Shown here one piece after another: positions 37,057-44,978 of a DNA stretch of 64,000 nt. A model generated the notes under the pieces. It did not search any database and was not told where the DNA came from. It saw only the letters and a program-made list of their open reading frames with translations. This stretch comes from G963662605 sp963662605 (GTDB lineage Bacteria > Bacteroidota > Ignavibacteria > Ignavibacteriales > Ignavibacteriaceae), in assembly GCA_963662605.1 (NCBI GenBank), contig OY759785.1:1550001-1614000 (forward strand), given 5' to 3'. Within the stretch, counting starts at the first letter, position 1. Every line of letters starts with the position of its first letter. Both the position numbers and the translations under genes were made by a program.

Positions 37057-37373
37057 GCGGCTATTTCTACACCTTCCTGTTTTACAATTTCAATGAGGGG
37101 GGAATTGTCTTCTGATTCAAATCGTTTTTTACCTACAGCAATAGGCTCTATATTGTAGCTGACTTTTCTTGTTGAGAGCCATAATATTGGCGCATATTTG
37201 TCAGTATCCTGATCGAATATAGGGGAAATGAGCATGAGATCAATATCGCTATCTTCGGTAGCCGTACCATTAACCTGGCTGCCGTATATAAAAGCTTTAC
37301 TTATAAAGATACCTTCATTAGATAACACGGATAGATATTTCTTCACAATATCTATAATTTTTGCATCAACCAT
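37053..37373 (-). CDS. MNT-type nucleotidyltransferase (HEPN/MNT antitoxin)
   Basis: A 106-residue minimal nucleotidyltransferase with the motif GSQVNGTATEDSDIDLMLI (about 31-49), that is GS-x9/10-D-x-D, which binds metal and NTP. In HEPN/MNT systems the MNT partner neutralises the HEPN ribonuclease, in studied cases by adding AMP to it. The frame overlaps the upstream HEPN gene by 22 bases, so the two are translationally coupled. Its 3' end lies against a serine recombinase remnant, which fits a mobile or island origin. Confidence 0.88.
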   Translation of the reverse strand: MVDAKIIDIVKKYLSVLSNEGIFISKAFIYGSQVNGTATEDSDIDLMLISPIFDQDTDKYAPILWLSTRKVSYNIEPIAVGKKRFESEDNSPLIEIVKQEGVEIAA

Positions 37374-37738
37374 TCCAAAATCTCCTGTGTCTGTTTTAAA
37401 TAATTCTTGGCTGTATCGAAGTCAGGGGGTGCAATTTCATCATCAGGATATCTTCCTTCCAATTGATATTTCAAAAGAAGTCCAAGAAATTCCATAATCG
37501 AGTCGGGAAGTATTAAATCTGTATTATCCGCTAAATAAAGCAAGTTATGTGTTTTTGGCGCCAATTTACTATTGCATCTCACGTAATGAGCTTTTAAAAC
37601 TTTTTCAATAGTTAAATGACAAAAGAACAAACCATGCAGAATTCTCTTTTTATCAATTAAAATTTCAGCGGTCTGTATATCAGATTGAGCAAGTTTTTTC
37701 CAGTAATCTATCTGCCGCTCTATATTGAAAGTACTCAT
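37352..37738 (-). CDS. HEPN domain protein (HEPN/MNT toxin partner)
   Basis: A 128-residue all-helical HEPN protein (PF05168 type). Recognisable elements are the FFCHLTIEKVLKAHYV helix, the PKTHNLLYLA segment and RYPDDE near residue 96. The classic Rx4-6H ribonuclease motif is not evident: RCNSKLAPKTH has too wide a gap. This may therefore be a non-catalytic or atypical HEPN. It is first in a two-gene operon with the MNT protein. Toxin-antitoxin function is inferred from the pairing. Confidence 0.85.
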   Translation of the reverse strand: MSTFNIERQIDYWKKLAQSDIQTAEILIDKKRILHGLFFCHLTIEKVLKAHYVRCNSKLAPKTHNLLYLADNTDLILPDSIMEFLGLLLKYQLEGRYPDDEIAPPDFDTAKNYLKQTQEILEWLMQKL

Positions 37739-38031
37739 GCTTTGCCTTATTATTTGAATGAAATATAACTAATAACCAATAAAAATGGAAGAGAAAATTC
37801 CAAAGTCATTCATGAACATCTGCTGTCGGCAAATAACTATGCCCGGGTAGTTAACAGAAAAATTAGCAATCATGTATTTAGAAAGGATTGGTTTTCCAAT
37901 TATAGTGGTTTATTTCCCGTTAAAGGAGGAAAAATCTCCTGCTTTCAGTTTAGAGGTGCCCAATATTGCGGATAACCATTTTTATATGGCTCTTATAAAA
38001 ACAAGTTAATAAATTTAAGCAAAGGAAAGTT

Positions 38032-38310
38032 ATGTCAATCGAAATTAAAAATGAATCTGAAAATTCGGTTAAAATAAATGGAGACGAAGCTAAATGCTTT
38101 TTCCGAAAGGACGGTAGCCATACGTATGAAGCCCAAAGACTAACAGAAAGATTGAATGGATTGGCTGACTGTTTTACTTTCAGTGCCGATTCGGGATGGA
38201 GAAAAGATTATGTAATGCCTGCTCTCCCGGAACTTCTCCACGTTATTAAAGAATGTGCAGACGACCTGCTGGTTTTATTTGCAAATGAATGGGAAAGGAC
38301 TCTTGAGTAA
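38032..38310 (+). CDS. Small hypothetical protein
   Basis: 92 residues, soluble, acidic, no recognised domain, no signal peptide. An AAAGGAAAG ribosome site lies just upstream of the ATG, which supports expression. The C-terminal half looks helical (MPALPELLHVIKECADDLL). It stands alone between the HEPN/MNT pair and the tRNA-Ser scar region. Coding status is likely; function unknown. Confidence 0.5.
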   Translation: MSIEIKNESENSVKINGDEAKCFFRKDGSHTYEAQRLTERLNGLADCFTFSADSGWRKDYVMPALPELLHVIKECADDLLVLFANEWERTLE

Positions 38311-38435
38311 AATACTAAAAAATTGATATGCACACAAAGTTGGGGCTATCTGAAATAGCCCAACTTTTGTTGGTAGAACTGAGAATATAAGCTTTATTGA
38401 AAGAAATTCATTCTCGAGTTATACTTCCCGTGGAG

Positions 38436-38604
38436 AACCCCGGAAGCTTGTATCCTTAACGAATAAAAATAAAAAAGGTCTTCTCGATGCTTCGACAAGC
38501 TCAGCAACCTAACTCCGACTGAAGTTGGAGCACTCGAAGACCTTTTACTTTAAAACAAAAAAAAGCAGATGTCGCCATCTGTTTTAAAGGTGCGGAGAGT
38601 CAGG
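38436..38604 (-). repeat. tRNA-Ser 3' fragments with hairpins, distal part of the scar array
   Basis: On the reverse strand, 38462-38436 repeats the variable-arm and T-arm start of the tRNA-Ser gene (plus-strand GAACCCCGGAAG, then TATCCTTAACG), and 38604-38592 repeats its acceptor end (plus-strand GCGGAGAGTCAGG). Between them lie hairpins: a long GGTCTTC/GAAGACC pair and CAGATG/CATCTG (38566-38581) with an eight-A run on its left, i.e. a terminator for reverse transcription. Confidence 0.65.
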
Positions 38605-38864
38605 CCCCGACAAGTCGGGACTCCTTCGCTTTGCTCAGTCGGATTCTCAATGCAAATTCATTGCCTTCTATTCCAGTTAAGTGGCCGCCGCATGCAACTT
38701 GAGCGTAGCGAAATCCCGACGTGTCGGGACACTCTGCTTTAAAATGAAAAAAGGTCTGACTTGCATCAGACCTTCAATCTCTGCGGAGAGTCAGGGATTC
38801 TGCCGAAGGCATCCTGTGGAGAACCCCGGCTTGCATCCTTAACGCCTATAGATTTAAAATGAAA
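38590..38864. repeat. 275-bp direct repeat, copy 1
   Basis: Matches 38966-39240 with about three differences by eye. It contains an acceptor-end tRNA-Ser piece (38592-38604), a CCCGACAAGTCGGG-type intergenic repeat, a hairpin AAGGTCTGA/TCAGACCTT (38751-38774), and a longer tRNA-Ser piece (38783-38844) whose T-loop is interrupted by 20 bases (38801-38820). Confidence 0.85.
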
Positions 38865-38963
38865 GAGGCTGTCTCATAAGTCATTTTTACTAAAAATAAT
38901 CCGCGAAAATCTGCGTTATCAGCGTCATCCGCGTGCTATTTCTGACTTTTGAGACAGCCTCTT
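38863..38963 (-). terminator. Long hairpin between the two 275-bp copies
   Basis: AAGAGGCTGTCTCA (38863-38876) pairs perfectly with TGAGACAGCCTCTT (38950-38963) around a 73-base insert containing TCCGCGAAAATCTGCG, a sequence with the look of a dispersed intergenic repeat. Read on the reverse strand it is followed by TTTCATTTTAAA, like the other terminators of this array. Confidence 0.55.
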
Positions 38964-38965
38964 AA

Positions 38966-39240
38966 GTGCGGAGAGTCAGGCCTCGACAAGTCGGGACTCC
39001 TTCGCTTTGCTCAGTCGGATTCTCAATACAAATTCATTGCCTTCTATTCCAGTTAAGTGGCCGCCGCATGCAACTTGAGCGTAGCGAAATCCCGACGTGT
39101 CGGGACACTCTGCTTTAAAATGAAAAAAGGTCTGACTTGCATCAGACCTTTAATCTCTGCGGAGAGTCAGGGATTCTGCCGAAGGCATCCTGTGGAGAAC
39201 CCCGGCTTGCATCCTTAACGCCTATAGATTTAAAATGAAA
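38966..39240. repeat. 275-bp direct repeat, copy 2
   Basis: Same content as copy 1 at a period of 376 bp: acceptor-end tRNA-Ser piece at 38968-38980, hairpin at 39127-39150, and the interrupted tRNA-Ser piece at 39159-39220. It lies directly downstream of the real tRNA-Ser on the reverse strand. Confidence 0.85.
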
Positions 39241-39264
39241 AGAGCAGATATTGCTATCTGCTCT
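39235..39264 (-). terminator. Terminator of tRNA-Ser
   Basis: A ten-pair stem AGAGCAGATA/TATCTGCTCT (39241-39264) with a TTGC loop. On the reverse strand it follows the tRNA by seven bases and runs into TTTTCATTTTAAA. Confidence 0.8.
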
Positions 39265-39271
39265 TTAAGTG

Positions 39272-39358
39272 CGGAGAGTCAGGGATTCGAACCCCGGAAG
39301 GACTTGCATCCTTAACGGTTTTCAAGACCGCCGCATTCAACCGCTCTGCCAACTCTCC
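39272..39358 (-). tRNA. tRNA-Ser (anticodon TGA)
   Basis: The reverse strand gives an 87-nt type II tRNA. The acceptor stem GGAGAGT pairs with ACTCTCC followed by discriminator G; the D arm contains GGCAGAGCGGTTGAATGC; the anticodon arm is GCGGTCTTGAAAACCGT with anticodon TGA; the variable arm AAGGATGCAAGTCCTT is long, as in serine tRNAs; and the T arm GGGGTTCGAATCCC is canonical. CCA is not encoded. It is the only intact member of an array of tRNA-Ser 3' fragments reaching to about 38436. Confidence 0.95.
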
Positions 39359-39359
39359 G

Positions 39360-39833
39360 AATGCTTTTTATATTTCTAATGTGAAATAAAATTAAGCCTT
39401 ATAATTTAGGGAATAATAAAATTTTTACCAAAAAAATCTTACACGCTTCACAGAAAATCTTTTTTGCATGATGAATTTGCTTATAACAAAAAAAGCAAGA
39501 GATTTATTTTAATTATTTGTTAAAATTAATTTGGAGATGTTTTCATCTCTCCATAATTTTCTAACAGATATCGCGGTCACCAAGCTGTTAACAAAATGTG
39601 GATAACTTTGAACTGTGAAATCGTTCCACAAAAGGGCATTTTTAAATGCCTAAACTTAGCTCGAATTTTGTTATTTAAGTTTTAAGAAAATTCCGCAAGT
39701 GAAATAAAAACAAGAAGTTACGATAATAAGCGATGTGTGGATAACTTGTTGAGAAAAATCGCTTGCATATTAAGATAGCGTTAAAACATTATTTTTTAAG
39801 AAGTTCTATTTTTCAGGAGTGTTGATAACTTTA
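39360..39833. other. Probable replication origin / dnaA promoter region
   Basis: An AT-rich stretch (39360-39540) followed by DnaA boxes: TGTGGATAA at 39597-39605 and 39736-39744 (exact complements of TTATCCACA), and TGTTGATAA at 39820-39828 with one change. They lie directly upstream of dnaA. The set may be oriC, or DnaA autoregulation sites with the origin elsewhere. Confidence 0.6.
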
Positions 39834-41249
39834 ATGGAAGTATCTCTCGAACCGCGGCAAAAGTTACAGAATCCGGCCTTCGTATGGAGCGAATGCCTGA
39901 AGCTCATCAAACCGAATGTATCACCAATGACATTCAATACATGGTTCACACCGATAAAACCTCTTGAGATTAACGATGCCACGATAAAAATCCAATTGCC
40001 CAACGCGTATTTTTGGGAGTGGATTGATCAGCGCTATAATGCTTTGTTGAATAACAGCATTAAAGAAATTCTCGGCACAGATGCGGCGATCGAATATATT
40101 ATTATGGACGACTGGAAAGAAGAGCCGTCTGTTATTGAGCTGCACCATAGAACGCCTCTGAATGTTCCAACGCCAAAGCCGGAAATAAAACCTGCCCCTG
40201 AACACAAAGTTGATTATGAAACCAATCTTAATCAGAAATATACGTTTGATAATTTTATCAAAGGCAGCGGTAACGAACTGGCAGTCGCGGCGGGCATGGC
40301 GATAGGGAACAATCCCGGTGGTACATCCTTTAACCCGTTTTTTGTTTATGGCGGTGTTGGACTCGGAAAGACTCACTTAGTGCAGGCCATCGGAAACTTG
40401 ATCTATACAAGCGATCCGTCCAAACGCGTTATATACCTTTCCGCTGATAGATTCTCCCAGTTGTTCGTTGATGCCATTCAATCGAACAGTGCGGCCGAGT
40501 TTCAGCGTTTCTACCGCAGCATGGATGTTCTTATTCTTGATGATATTCAATTCTTAATCGGGCGTGAAAAAACTCAGGATCTGTTCTTTCATACATTCAA
40601 CTCGCTGCATCAGACAGGGAAACAAATCATTCTCACCAGTGATAAGCCGCCGAAAGATTTGAAGGGCATGGACTCGCGGTTGATCTCCCGGTTTCACTGG
40701 GGACTTACAGCCGATGTTCAGCCGCCGGATTATGAAACCCGTCTGGCTATTTTAAATAAGAAGGCAGAAGAATTCGGATTGAATGCGACTCCCGATATTT
40801 ATGAATATATCGCGACGCATGTTACTTCAAACATCCGCGAACTGGAAGGCTGCTTGCTAAGGCTTCTGGCTAACGTTTCGTTGTCGGCTCGCGAGATTGA
40901 TCTGGAATTGGCAAAGAAATCCGTTCAGGAAATTTCCACATCACGCAAAATCACTATCTCGGTTGACCTGATTACAAAAATCGTCTGCGAAGATATGAGT
41001 ATTGATGAAAACAAGGTTCGCGATAAAACCAGAAAGCAGGAGATTGTCATTGCGCGTCAGTTGGCTATGTATCTTGCCAAGGAATTAACACGCATCTCTT
41101 TGAAGAATGTCGGATTGTATTTCGGCGGACGTGACCACTCAACGGTTATTCATGCCTGCACGAGCATTCAGAATTTGATTGACACAGATGCAAACTTTGC
41201 AGAGATAGCAAAAAATATCAAGAACAAAATCGAACTCGCCTGCACCTAA
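39834..41249 (+). CDS. dnaA: Chromosomal replication initiator protein DnaA
   Basis: 471 residues from the ATG at 39834; a GTG 15 bases upstream gives five more, and the AGGAG at 39815-39819 is an uneasy 14 bases from the ATG. Domain I occupies about 15-90 (WSECLKLIKPNVSPMTFNTWF), with a linker to about 125. The AAA+ domain carries Walker A GGVGLGKT (173-180) and Walker B ILDDIQ (about 234-239). The C-terminal helix-turn-helix domain (about 370-471) ends with the DnaA signature GGRDHSTVIHACTSI. It binds DnaA boxes, opens oriC and loads helicase. DnaA boxes lie directly upstream and a strong terminator follows. dnaN is not next to it, unlike in many bacteria. Confidence 0.97.
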   Translation: MEVSLEPRQKLQNPAFVWSECLKLIKPNVSPMTFNTWFTPIKPLEINDATIKIQLPNAYFWEWIDQRYNALLNNSIKEILGTDAAIEYIIMDDWKEEPSVIELHHRTPLNVPTPKPEIKPAPEHKVDYETNLNQKYTFDNFIKGSGNELAVAAGMAIGNNPGGTSFNPFFVYGGVGLGKTHLVQAIGNLIYTSDPSKRVIYLSADRFSQLFVDAIQSNSAAEFQRFYRSMDVLILDDIQFLIGREKTQDLFFHTFNSLHQTGKQIILTSDKPPKDLKGMDSRLISRFHWGLTADVQPPDYETRLAILNKKAEEFGLNATPDIYEYIATHVTSNIRELEGCLLRLLANVSLSAREIDLELAKKSVQEISTSRKITISVDLITKIVCEDMSIDENKVRDKTRKQEIVIARQLAMYLAKELTRISLKNVGLYFGGRDHSTVIHACTSIQNLIDTDANFAEIAKNIKNKIELACT

Positions 41250-41293
41250 AATCTGACTCACGCAAAGGCACCAAGCCGCAAAAATATTTTTTT

Positions 41294-41319
41294 AGACATC
41301 CTCACGGATGTCTTTTTTT
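41294..41319 (+). terminator. Rho-independent terminator after dnaA
   Basis: A perfect eight-pair stem AGACATCC/GGATGTCT with a TCAC loop followed by eight T. Confidence 0.9.
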
Positions 41320-41333
41320 ATCATTGCCCTTAT

Positions 41334-41694
41334 CTCCCAGCCTCTTCTCCCAGAGGGCAATGCTGTCAACTTAAGAGAAAACACCAGGGAAATCGTTGTG
41401 CATATAAAAATTAGCATGTCATTCCGTTCGCAGAATGCCGTGCAGAATCCGTCGGTAGACGGATATCCGGAATCCATTATGCCTTTACCTGATTTCAACC
41501 TGGATTCCGTACAAATCTGACGAACTAAGCTATCCTCTTCGATCTATATTCTTCCCGTCAGATTTTACGGAATGACAAACAAATCCTTAAGTTAACACCA
41601 TTGCTCCCAGAGGGAGAGGGGAAGCTGCATTCAATTAATACTTTTTTTACCTCCCTCGCCCTTTGGGAGAGGGAATGAGGGTGAGGGCGTGTTA
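41334..41694. repeat. Composite inverted-repeat element (second member of family)
   Basis: GCAATGCTGTCAACTTA (41357-41373) and its near complement (41588-41604) are the same arms as in the element at 20693-20965. Inside lies a second inverted pair TGTCATTCCG/CGGAATGACA (41417-41426, 41568-41577), related to the repeat at 30542. The flank to 41694 has the GGGAGAGGG/GAGGGTGAGGGC blocks of the first element. The element fills the gap between dnaA and the LD-carboxypeptidase gene and looks like one repeat inserted into another. Confidence 0.7.
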
Positions 41695-42630
41695 TTGTTT
41701 GACTGCCGATTCTAGTATCTCCACAGTCCCTTTGTTGCCGTTTATTCTGACCTTCCCGCCGATGGGCAGCGATGCGATGTGTTTTGTGTGCCCGTGAGGA
41801 TAATTGGTAATTACCGGGACTTTCAGTTTTCCAAGGTATTGCTTTAAAACTTCATCAACGGTGAATGCATTTGGATTTGTACTTTCGCAGTCGGTGAATT
41901 GCCCGGCAATTACTCCGTTCACTTTGTCTAACACTCCGGCAAGTTTTAGCTGATTCAGCATACGGTCAATACGATGGGGTTTTTCGTCTACATCTTCAAT
42001 CAGGAGAATTTTATTATCCGGCTTCGGGAAGTAGGGCGTTCCGAGCAGGGCAACAAAATTGGCAAAATTGCCGCCAAATAAAACACCTTCGCCGATACCT
42101 TTTCTTAATACATTTACATTATGACCCGCAGGCAGAGGAACAATACCCGCAGCTTTTGGTTCTGTAATCAACCGCCAAAAATTTTCTTCGGTATAGGGGT
42201 CGGAGGTGCTGTGGAAATCCACCGCAGCCATTGGGCCGGCTATCGTGAGAATACCGCTTAGGGCAAGCAGGGCAGTTTGCAATGAGGTTATGTCGCTGAA
42301 ACCGACAAAGATTTTAGGATTTTTTCTTATAATATCATAGGGTAGCATATCAAGCAGCCTGTTGCTTCCATAACCGCCGCGAATGCAGATTATGGCTTTA
42401 ACTTTTGCATTGGTAAACATGGAAACGATATCATCGCTGCGCTCTTTGTCGGTACCCGCGAGGTATCCGTAAGATTTGAAAGCATTTTTCCCGATAAGTA
42501 CGTTGCAACCCAATTTTTCAAAATATACAGCACTTTTTTCGATGCGGGAAAGGTCATCCGGAGCCGTTGCAGGGCAAATCAATCCAATTGTATCACCTTT
42601 TTTCAGAGCTTTGGGTTTTATGATGTTCAT
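41692..42630 (-). CDS. LD-carboxypeptidase (peptidase S66, muramoyltetrapeptide carboxypeptidase-like)
   Basis: A 312-residue cytoplasmic enzyme. It opens with LKKGDTIGLICPATAP, contains IICIRGGYGSNRLLDML, and has the nucleophile Ser112 in VGFSDITSLQ. Glu in IEDVDEKPHRIDRML and His in TNYPHGHT fit the Ser-Glu-His triad of family S66. LdcA-type members remove the terminal D-Ala from murein tetrapeptides during peptidoglycan recycling; relatives act on cyclic peptides. Its stop codon overlaps the edge of the repeat element. About 200 bp separate it from the divergent asnS. Confidence 0.9.
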   Translation of the reverse strand: MNIIKPKALKKGDTIGLICPATAPDDLSRIEKSAVYFEKLGCNVLIGKNAFKSYGYLAGTDKERSDDIVSMFTNAKVKAIICIRGGYGSNRLLDMLPYDIIRKNPKIFVGFSDITSLQTALLALSGILTIAGPMAAVDFHSTSDPYTEENFWRLITEPKAAGIVPLPAGHNVNVLRKGIGEGVLFGGNFANFVALLGTPYFPKPDNKILLIEDVDEKPHRIDRMLNQLKLAGVLDKVNGVIAGQFTDCESTNPNAFTVDEVLKQYLGKLKVPVITNYPHGHTKHIASLPIGGKVRINGNKGTVEILESAVKQ

Positions 42631-42828
42631 AAAAAATCTTTCAGAAAAAATGTAAATAATGAACTAAACCGCATGCGGAAATTGTTGTAAAAACAGCAGG
42701 GGGAATTACCGCATGAAAATGAGAAATTCAAATCAAAACATACGGTTTAGTTTGAAAAGATTAAGCAGGAAAATGACGAAAACATTTCATATATTAAGTT
42801 TTTATTTTATAAACAACCTAATATTTTT

Positions 42829-44124
42829 ATGAGCAGAATTTATATCAGTGACTTAAAACAACACGTGGGGGAAGAGGTCTCAATTAGTGGGTGGCTATAT
42901 CATAAACGTTCCAGCGGAAAGCTCCGTTTTCTGGTTATGCGTGATGGTTCCGGCTATTTGCAGGCAGTAGTTTTCAAAAATAACGTATCGGAAGAAGTTT
43001 TCGCCCTTGCAGATGCTCTGGGACAGGAATCTTCTCTGACCGTAACAGGAAAAATTAAAGAAGAAGGCCGCGCTCCGGGTGGAGTAGAGATGGATGTAAC
43101 ATCCGTTACGGCTATCAGCGAAGCTCATGACTATCCGATAACACCAAAAGAGCATGGCGTTGAATTTTTGATGGATATCCGCCACCTGTGGCTGCGCTCG
43201 AGCAAGCAAGTCGCTATTATTAAGATTCGTCACCGTATTGTTAAGGCTATCAGGGACTTTTTTGATAATAAGGGATTCACGTTAGTTGATTCGCCGATAT
43301 TAACACCGGCTGCTTGCGAAGGAACATCTACGTTGTTTGAGACTCCGTATTTTGACCTTGGCAAAGCGTATTTAACACAGTCCGGACAACTCTATGCCGA
43401 AGCAAGTGCAATGGCATTCGGCAAAGTTTATACATTCGGTCCGACATTCAGAGCCGAAAAATCAAAAACCAGAAGACATTTAACTGAATTCTGGATGGTT
43501 GAGCCTGAAGTTGCGTTCAACGATTTAAATGACGACATGGATCTCGCGGAAGAATTCCTTGAGTACATTGTACAAAGTGTTTTAAAAGACAGAGCAGAAG
43601 AACTGAAAGTTCTCGAACGCGATATTAAAATGTTAGAGAATGTAAAACGCCCGCTGCCGAGAATCTCTTATGATGAAGCAGTTGAAATTTTAAAAAAGAA
43701 CGGCGTTGATTTCCAATGGGGCGATGACTTTGGTGGAACAGATGAAACGATTATCTCGAATCAGTTTGACCGTCCGGTCATGGTTCACCGTTATCCCTCG
43801 GAAATCAAAGCATTTTACATGAAACGCGATCCGGAAAATCCGAAAGTCGCACTTGCGGTTGACGTGCTTGCACCCGAAGGTTACGGCGAAATTATCGGCG
43901 GCAGCCAGCGCGAAGAAGATTACGACGTACTCATGAAGCGCATCGTTGAACACAATCTGCCGGTTGAAGCATTTAACTGGTATCTCGACTTGCGCCGATT
44001 CGGTTCGGTTCCACATGCTGGTTTCGGACTCGGTCTTGAGAGAACAGTCGGCTGGATATGCGGCCTTGACCACGTTCGGGAAACAATTCCGTTCCCAAGA
44101 ATGATTTACAGAAATACTCCTTAA
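42829..44124 (+). CDS. asnS: Asparaginyl-tRNA synthetase
   Basis: A 431-residue class IIb aminoacyl-tRNA synthetase. The N-terminal OB-fold anticodon-binding domain (about 1-105; VSISGWLYHKRSSGKLRFLVMRD) is followed by the catalytic core with motif 2 FRAEKSKTRRHLTEFWMVEPE and motif 3 GFGLGLERTVGWICGL. The HLW and GTSTLF features and overall length fit AsnRS; the archaeal-type AspRS is the nearest alternative. It charges tRNA-Asn with asparagine. The stop codon is 14 bp before nuoJ, so asnS is probably the first gene of the complex I membrane-arm operon, an unusual pairing. Confidence 0.93.
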   Translation: MSRIYISDLKQHVGEEVSISGWLYHKRSSGKLRFLVMRDGSGYLQAVVFKNNVSEEVFALADALGQESSLTVTGKIKEEGRAPGGVEMDVTSVTAISEAHDYPITPKEHGVEFLMDIRHLWLRSSKQVAIIKIRHRIVKAIRDFFDNKGFTLVDSPILTPAACEGTSTLFETPYFDLGKAYLTQSGQLYAEASAMAFGKVYTFGPTFRAEKSKTRRHLTEFWMVEPEVAFNDLNDDMDLAEEFLEYIVQSVLKDRAEELKVLERDIKMLENVKRPLPRISYDEAVEILKKNGVDFQWGDDFGGTDETIISNQFDRPVMVHRYPSEIKAFYMKRDPENPKVALAVDVLAPEGYGEIIGGSQREEDYDVLMKRIVEHNLPVEAFNWYLDLRRFGSVPHAGFGLGLERTVGWICGLDHVRETIPFPRMIYRNTP

Positions 44125-44138
44125 CAAAATACTGTTAT

Positions 44139-44663
44139 ATGACAGCTCAGATAATATTTTTTACATTTTTTGCGACGGTAGCGGTAATAAGTTCGGTTCT
44201 TGTCATCACGAGAAAGAGTCCGATTATTTCCGCGCTGTTCTTAGTTCTTAATTTTGCGGCATTAGCCGGTATGTATCTTTTACTGTATGCCCAGTTTATC
44301 GCGGTTGTACAAATAATTGTCTATGCCGGAGCCATCATGGTACTCTTCCTGTTCGTCATCATGCTTTTGCGGCCGGAGAATGAAAAACGATTCTTCGAGG
44401 ATAATCCAAAGATGAAAGCAGCAGCGCTGGGAGTAGGAATACTTGTGTTATTTCAATTGACGTATGCTATCTGGCTTACATTCATGAGGAATCCTATAAT
44501 CCGTGACAGGCAGTCGAGTGCGGCAATAGGAACTGTAGAAGCTATCGGCAAAGAATTGTATACAAATTACCTTCTGCCTTTTGAAGCTACGGGATTTTTG
44601 CTTCTCGCCGCGGCAATTGGTGCATTGATTTTAGCGAAGAAAAAATTGGATACAAATTCATGA
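44139..44663 (+). CDS. nuoJ: NADH-quinone oxidoreductase subunit J
   Basis: A 174-residue membrane protein with five hydrophobic helices. Helix 3 has the NuoJ/ND6 pattern VVQIIVYAGAIMVLFLFVIM with the pi-bulge region that links quinone chemistry to the proton channels. It is a core membrane-arm subunit of respiratory complex I. First of nuoJKLM here; its stop overlaps the nuoK start by four bases. NuoA-I are not in this window, so the operon is split or rearranged compared with the usual nuoA-N order. Confidence 0.93.
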   Translation: MTAQIIFFTFFATVAVISSVLVITRKSPIISALFLVLNFAALAGMYLLLYAQFIAVVQIIVYAGAIMVLFLFVIMLLRPENEKRFFEDNPKMKAAALGVGILVLFQLTYAIWLTFMRNPIIRDRQSSAAIGTVEAIGKELYTNYLLPFEATGFLLLAAAIGALILAKKKLDTNS

Positions 44664-44962
44664 TTCCAATACAACTGTATTTAATAGTCAGCGCGTTTAT
44701 GTTTATTATGGGCGTTATCGGAGTGTTGACACGCCGGAATGCAATCATCGTCTTTATGTCCATAGAGTTGATGTTGAATTCGGCTAACCTTACTTTCGTA
44801 ACGTTCAGCTCCTATCTCGGTAATATAACCGGACAGCTTTTCGTTTTCTTTGTTATGGCGGTTGCCGCAGCAGAGGTTTCAGTCGGGCTCGCCATTATTA
44901 TTTCCGTGTTCAGGAACAAGAAGACGATGAATATTGATGAGATAAATGTTTTAAAGTGGTAA
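44660..44962 (+). CDS. nuoK: NADH-quinone oxidoreductase subunit K
   Basis: 100 residues with three helices. The Glu in FMSIELMLNSANL and the second Glu in MAVAAAEVSVGLAI are the conserved membrane carboxylates of NuoK/ND4L. Its length is typical. It is coupled to nuoJ by an ATGA overlap and followed at once by nuoL. Confidence 0.95.
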   Translation: MIPIQLYLIVSAFMFIMGVIGVLTRRNAIIVFMSIELMLNSANLTFVTFSSYLGNITGQLFVFFVMAVAAAEVSVGLAIIISVFRNKKTMNIDEINVLKW

Positions 44963-44978
44963 TAATCAGTTGAGTTAC

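Noticed and set aside
37806..37977. Open frame of about 57 codons between the HEPN gene and the small hypothetical gene
   Set aside because: No in-frame start with a ribosome site, no recognisable domain, and length compatible with chance.
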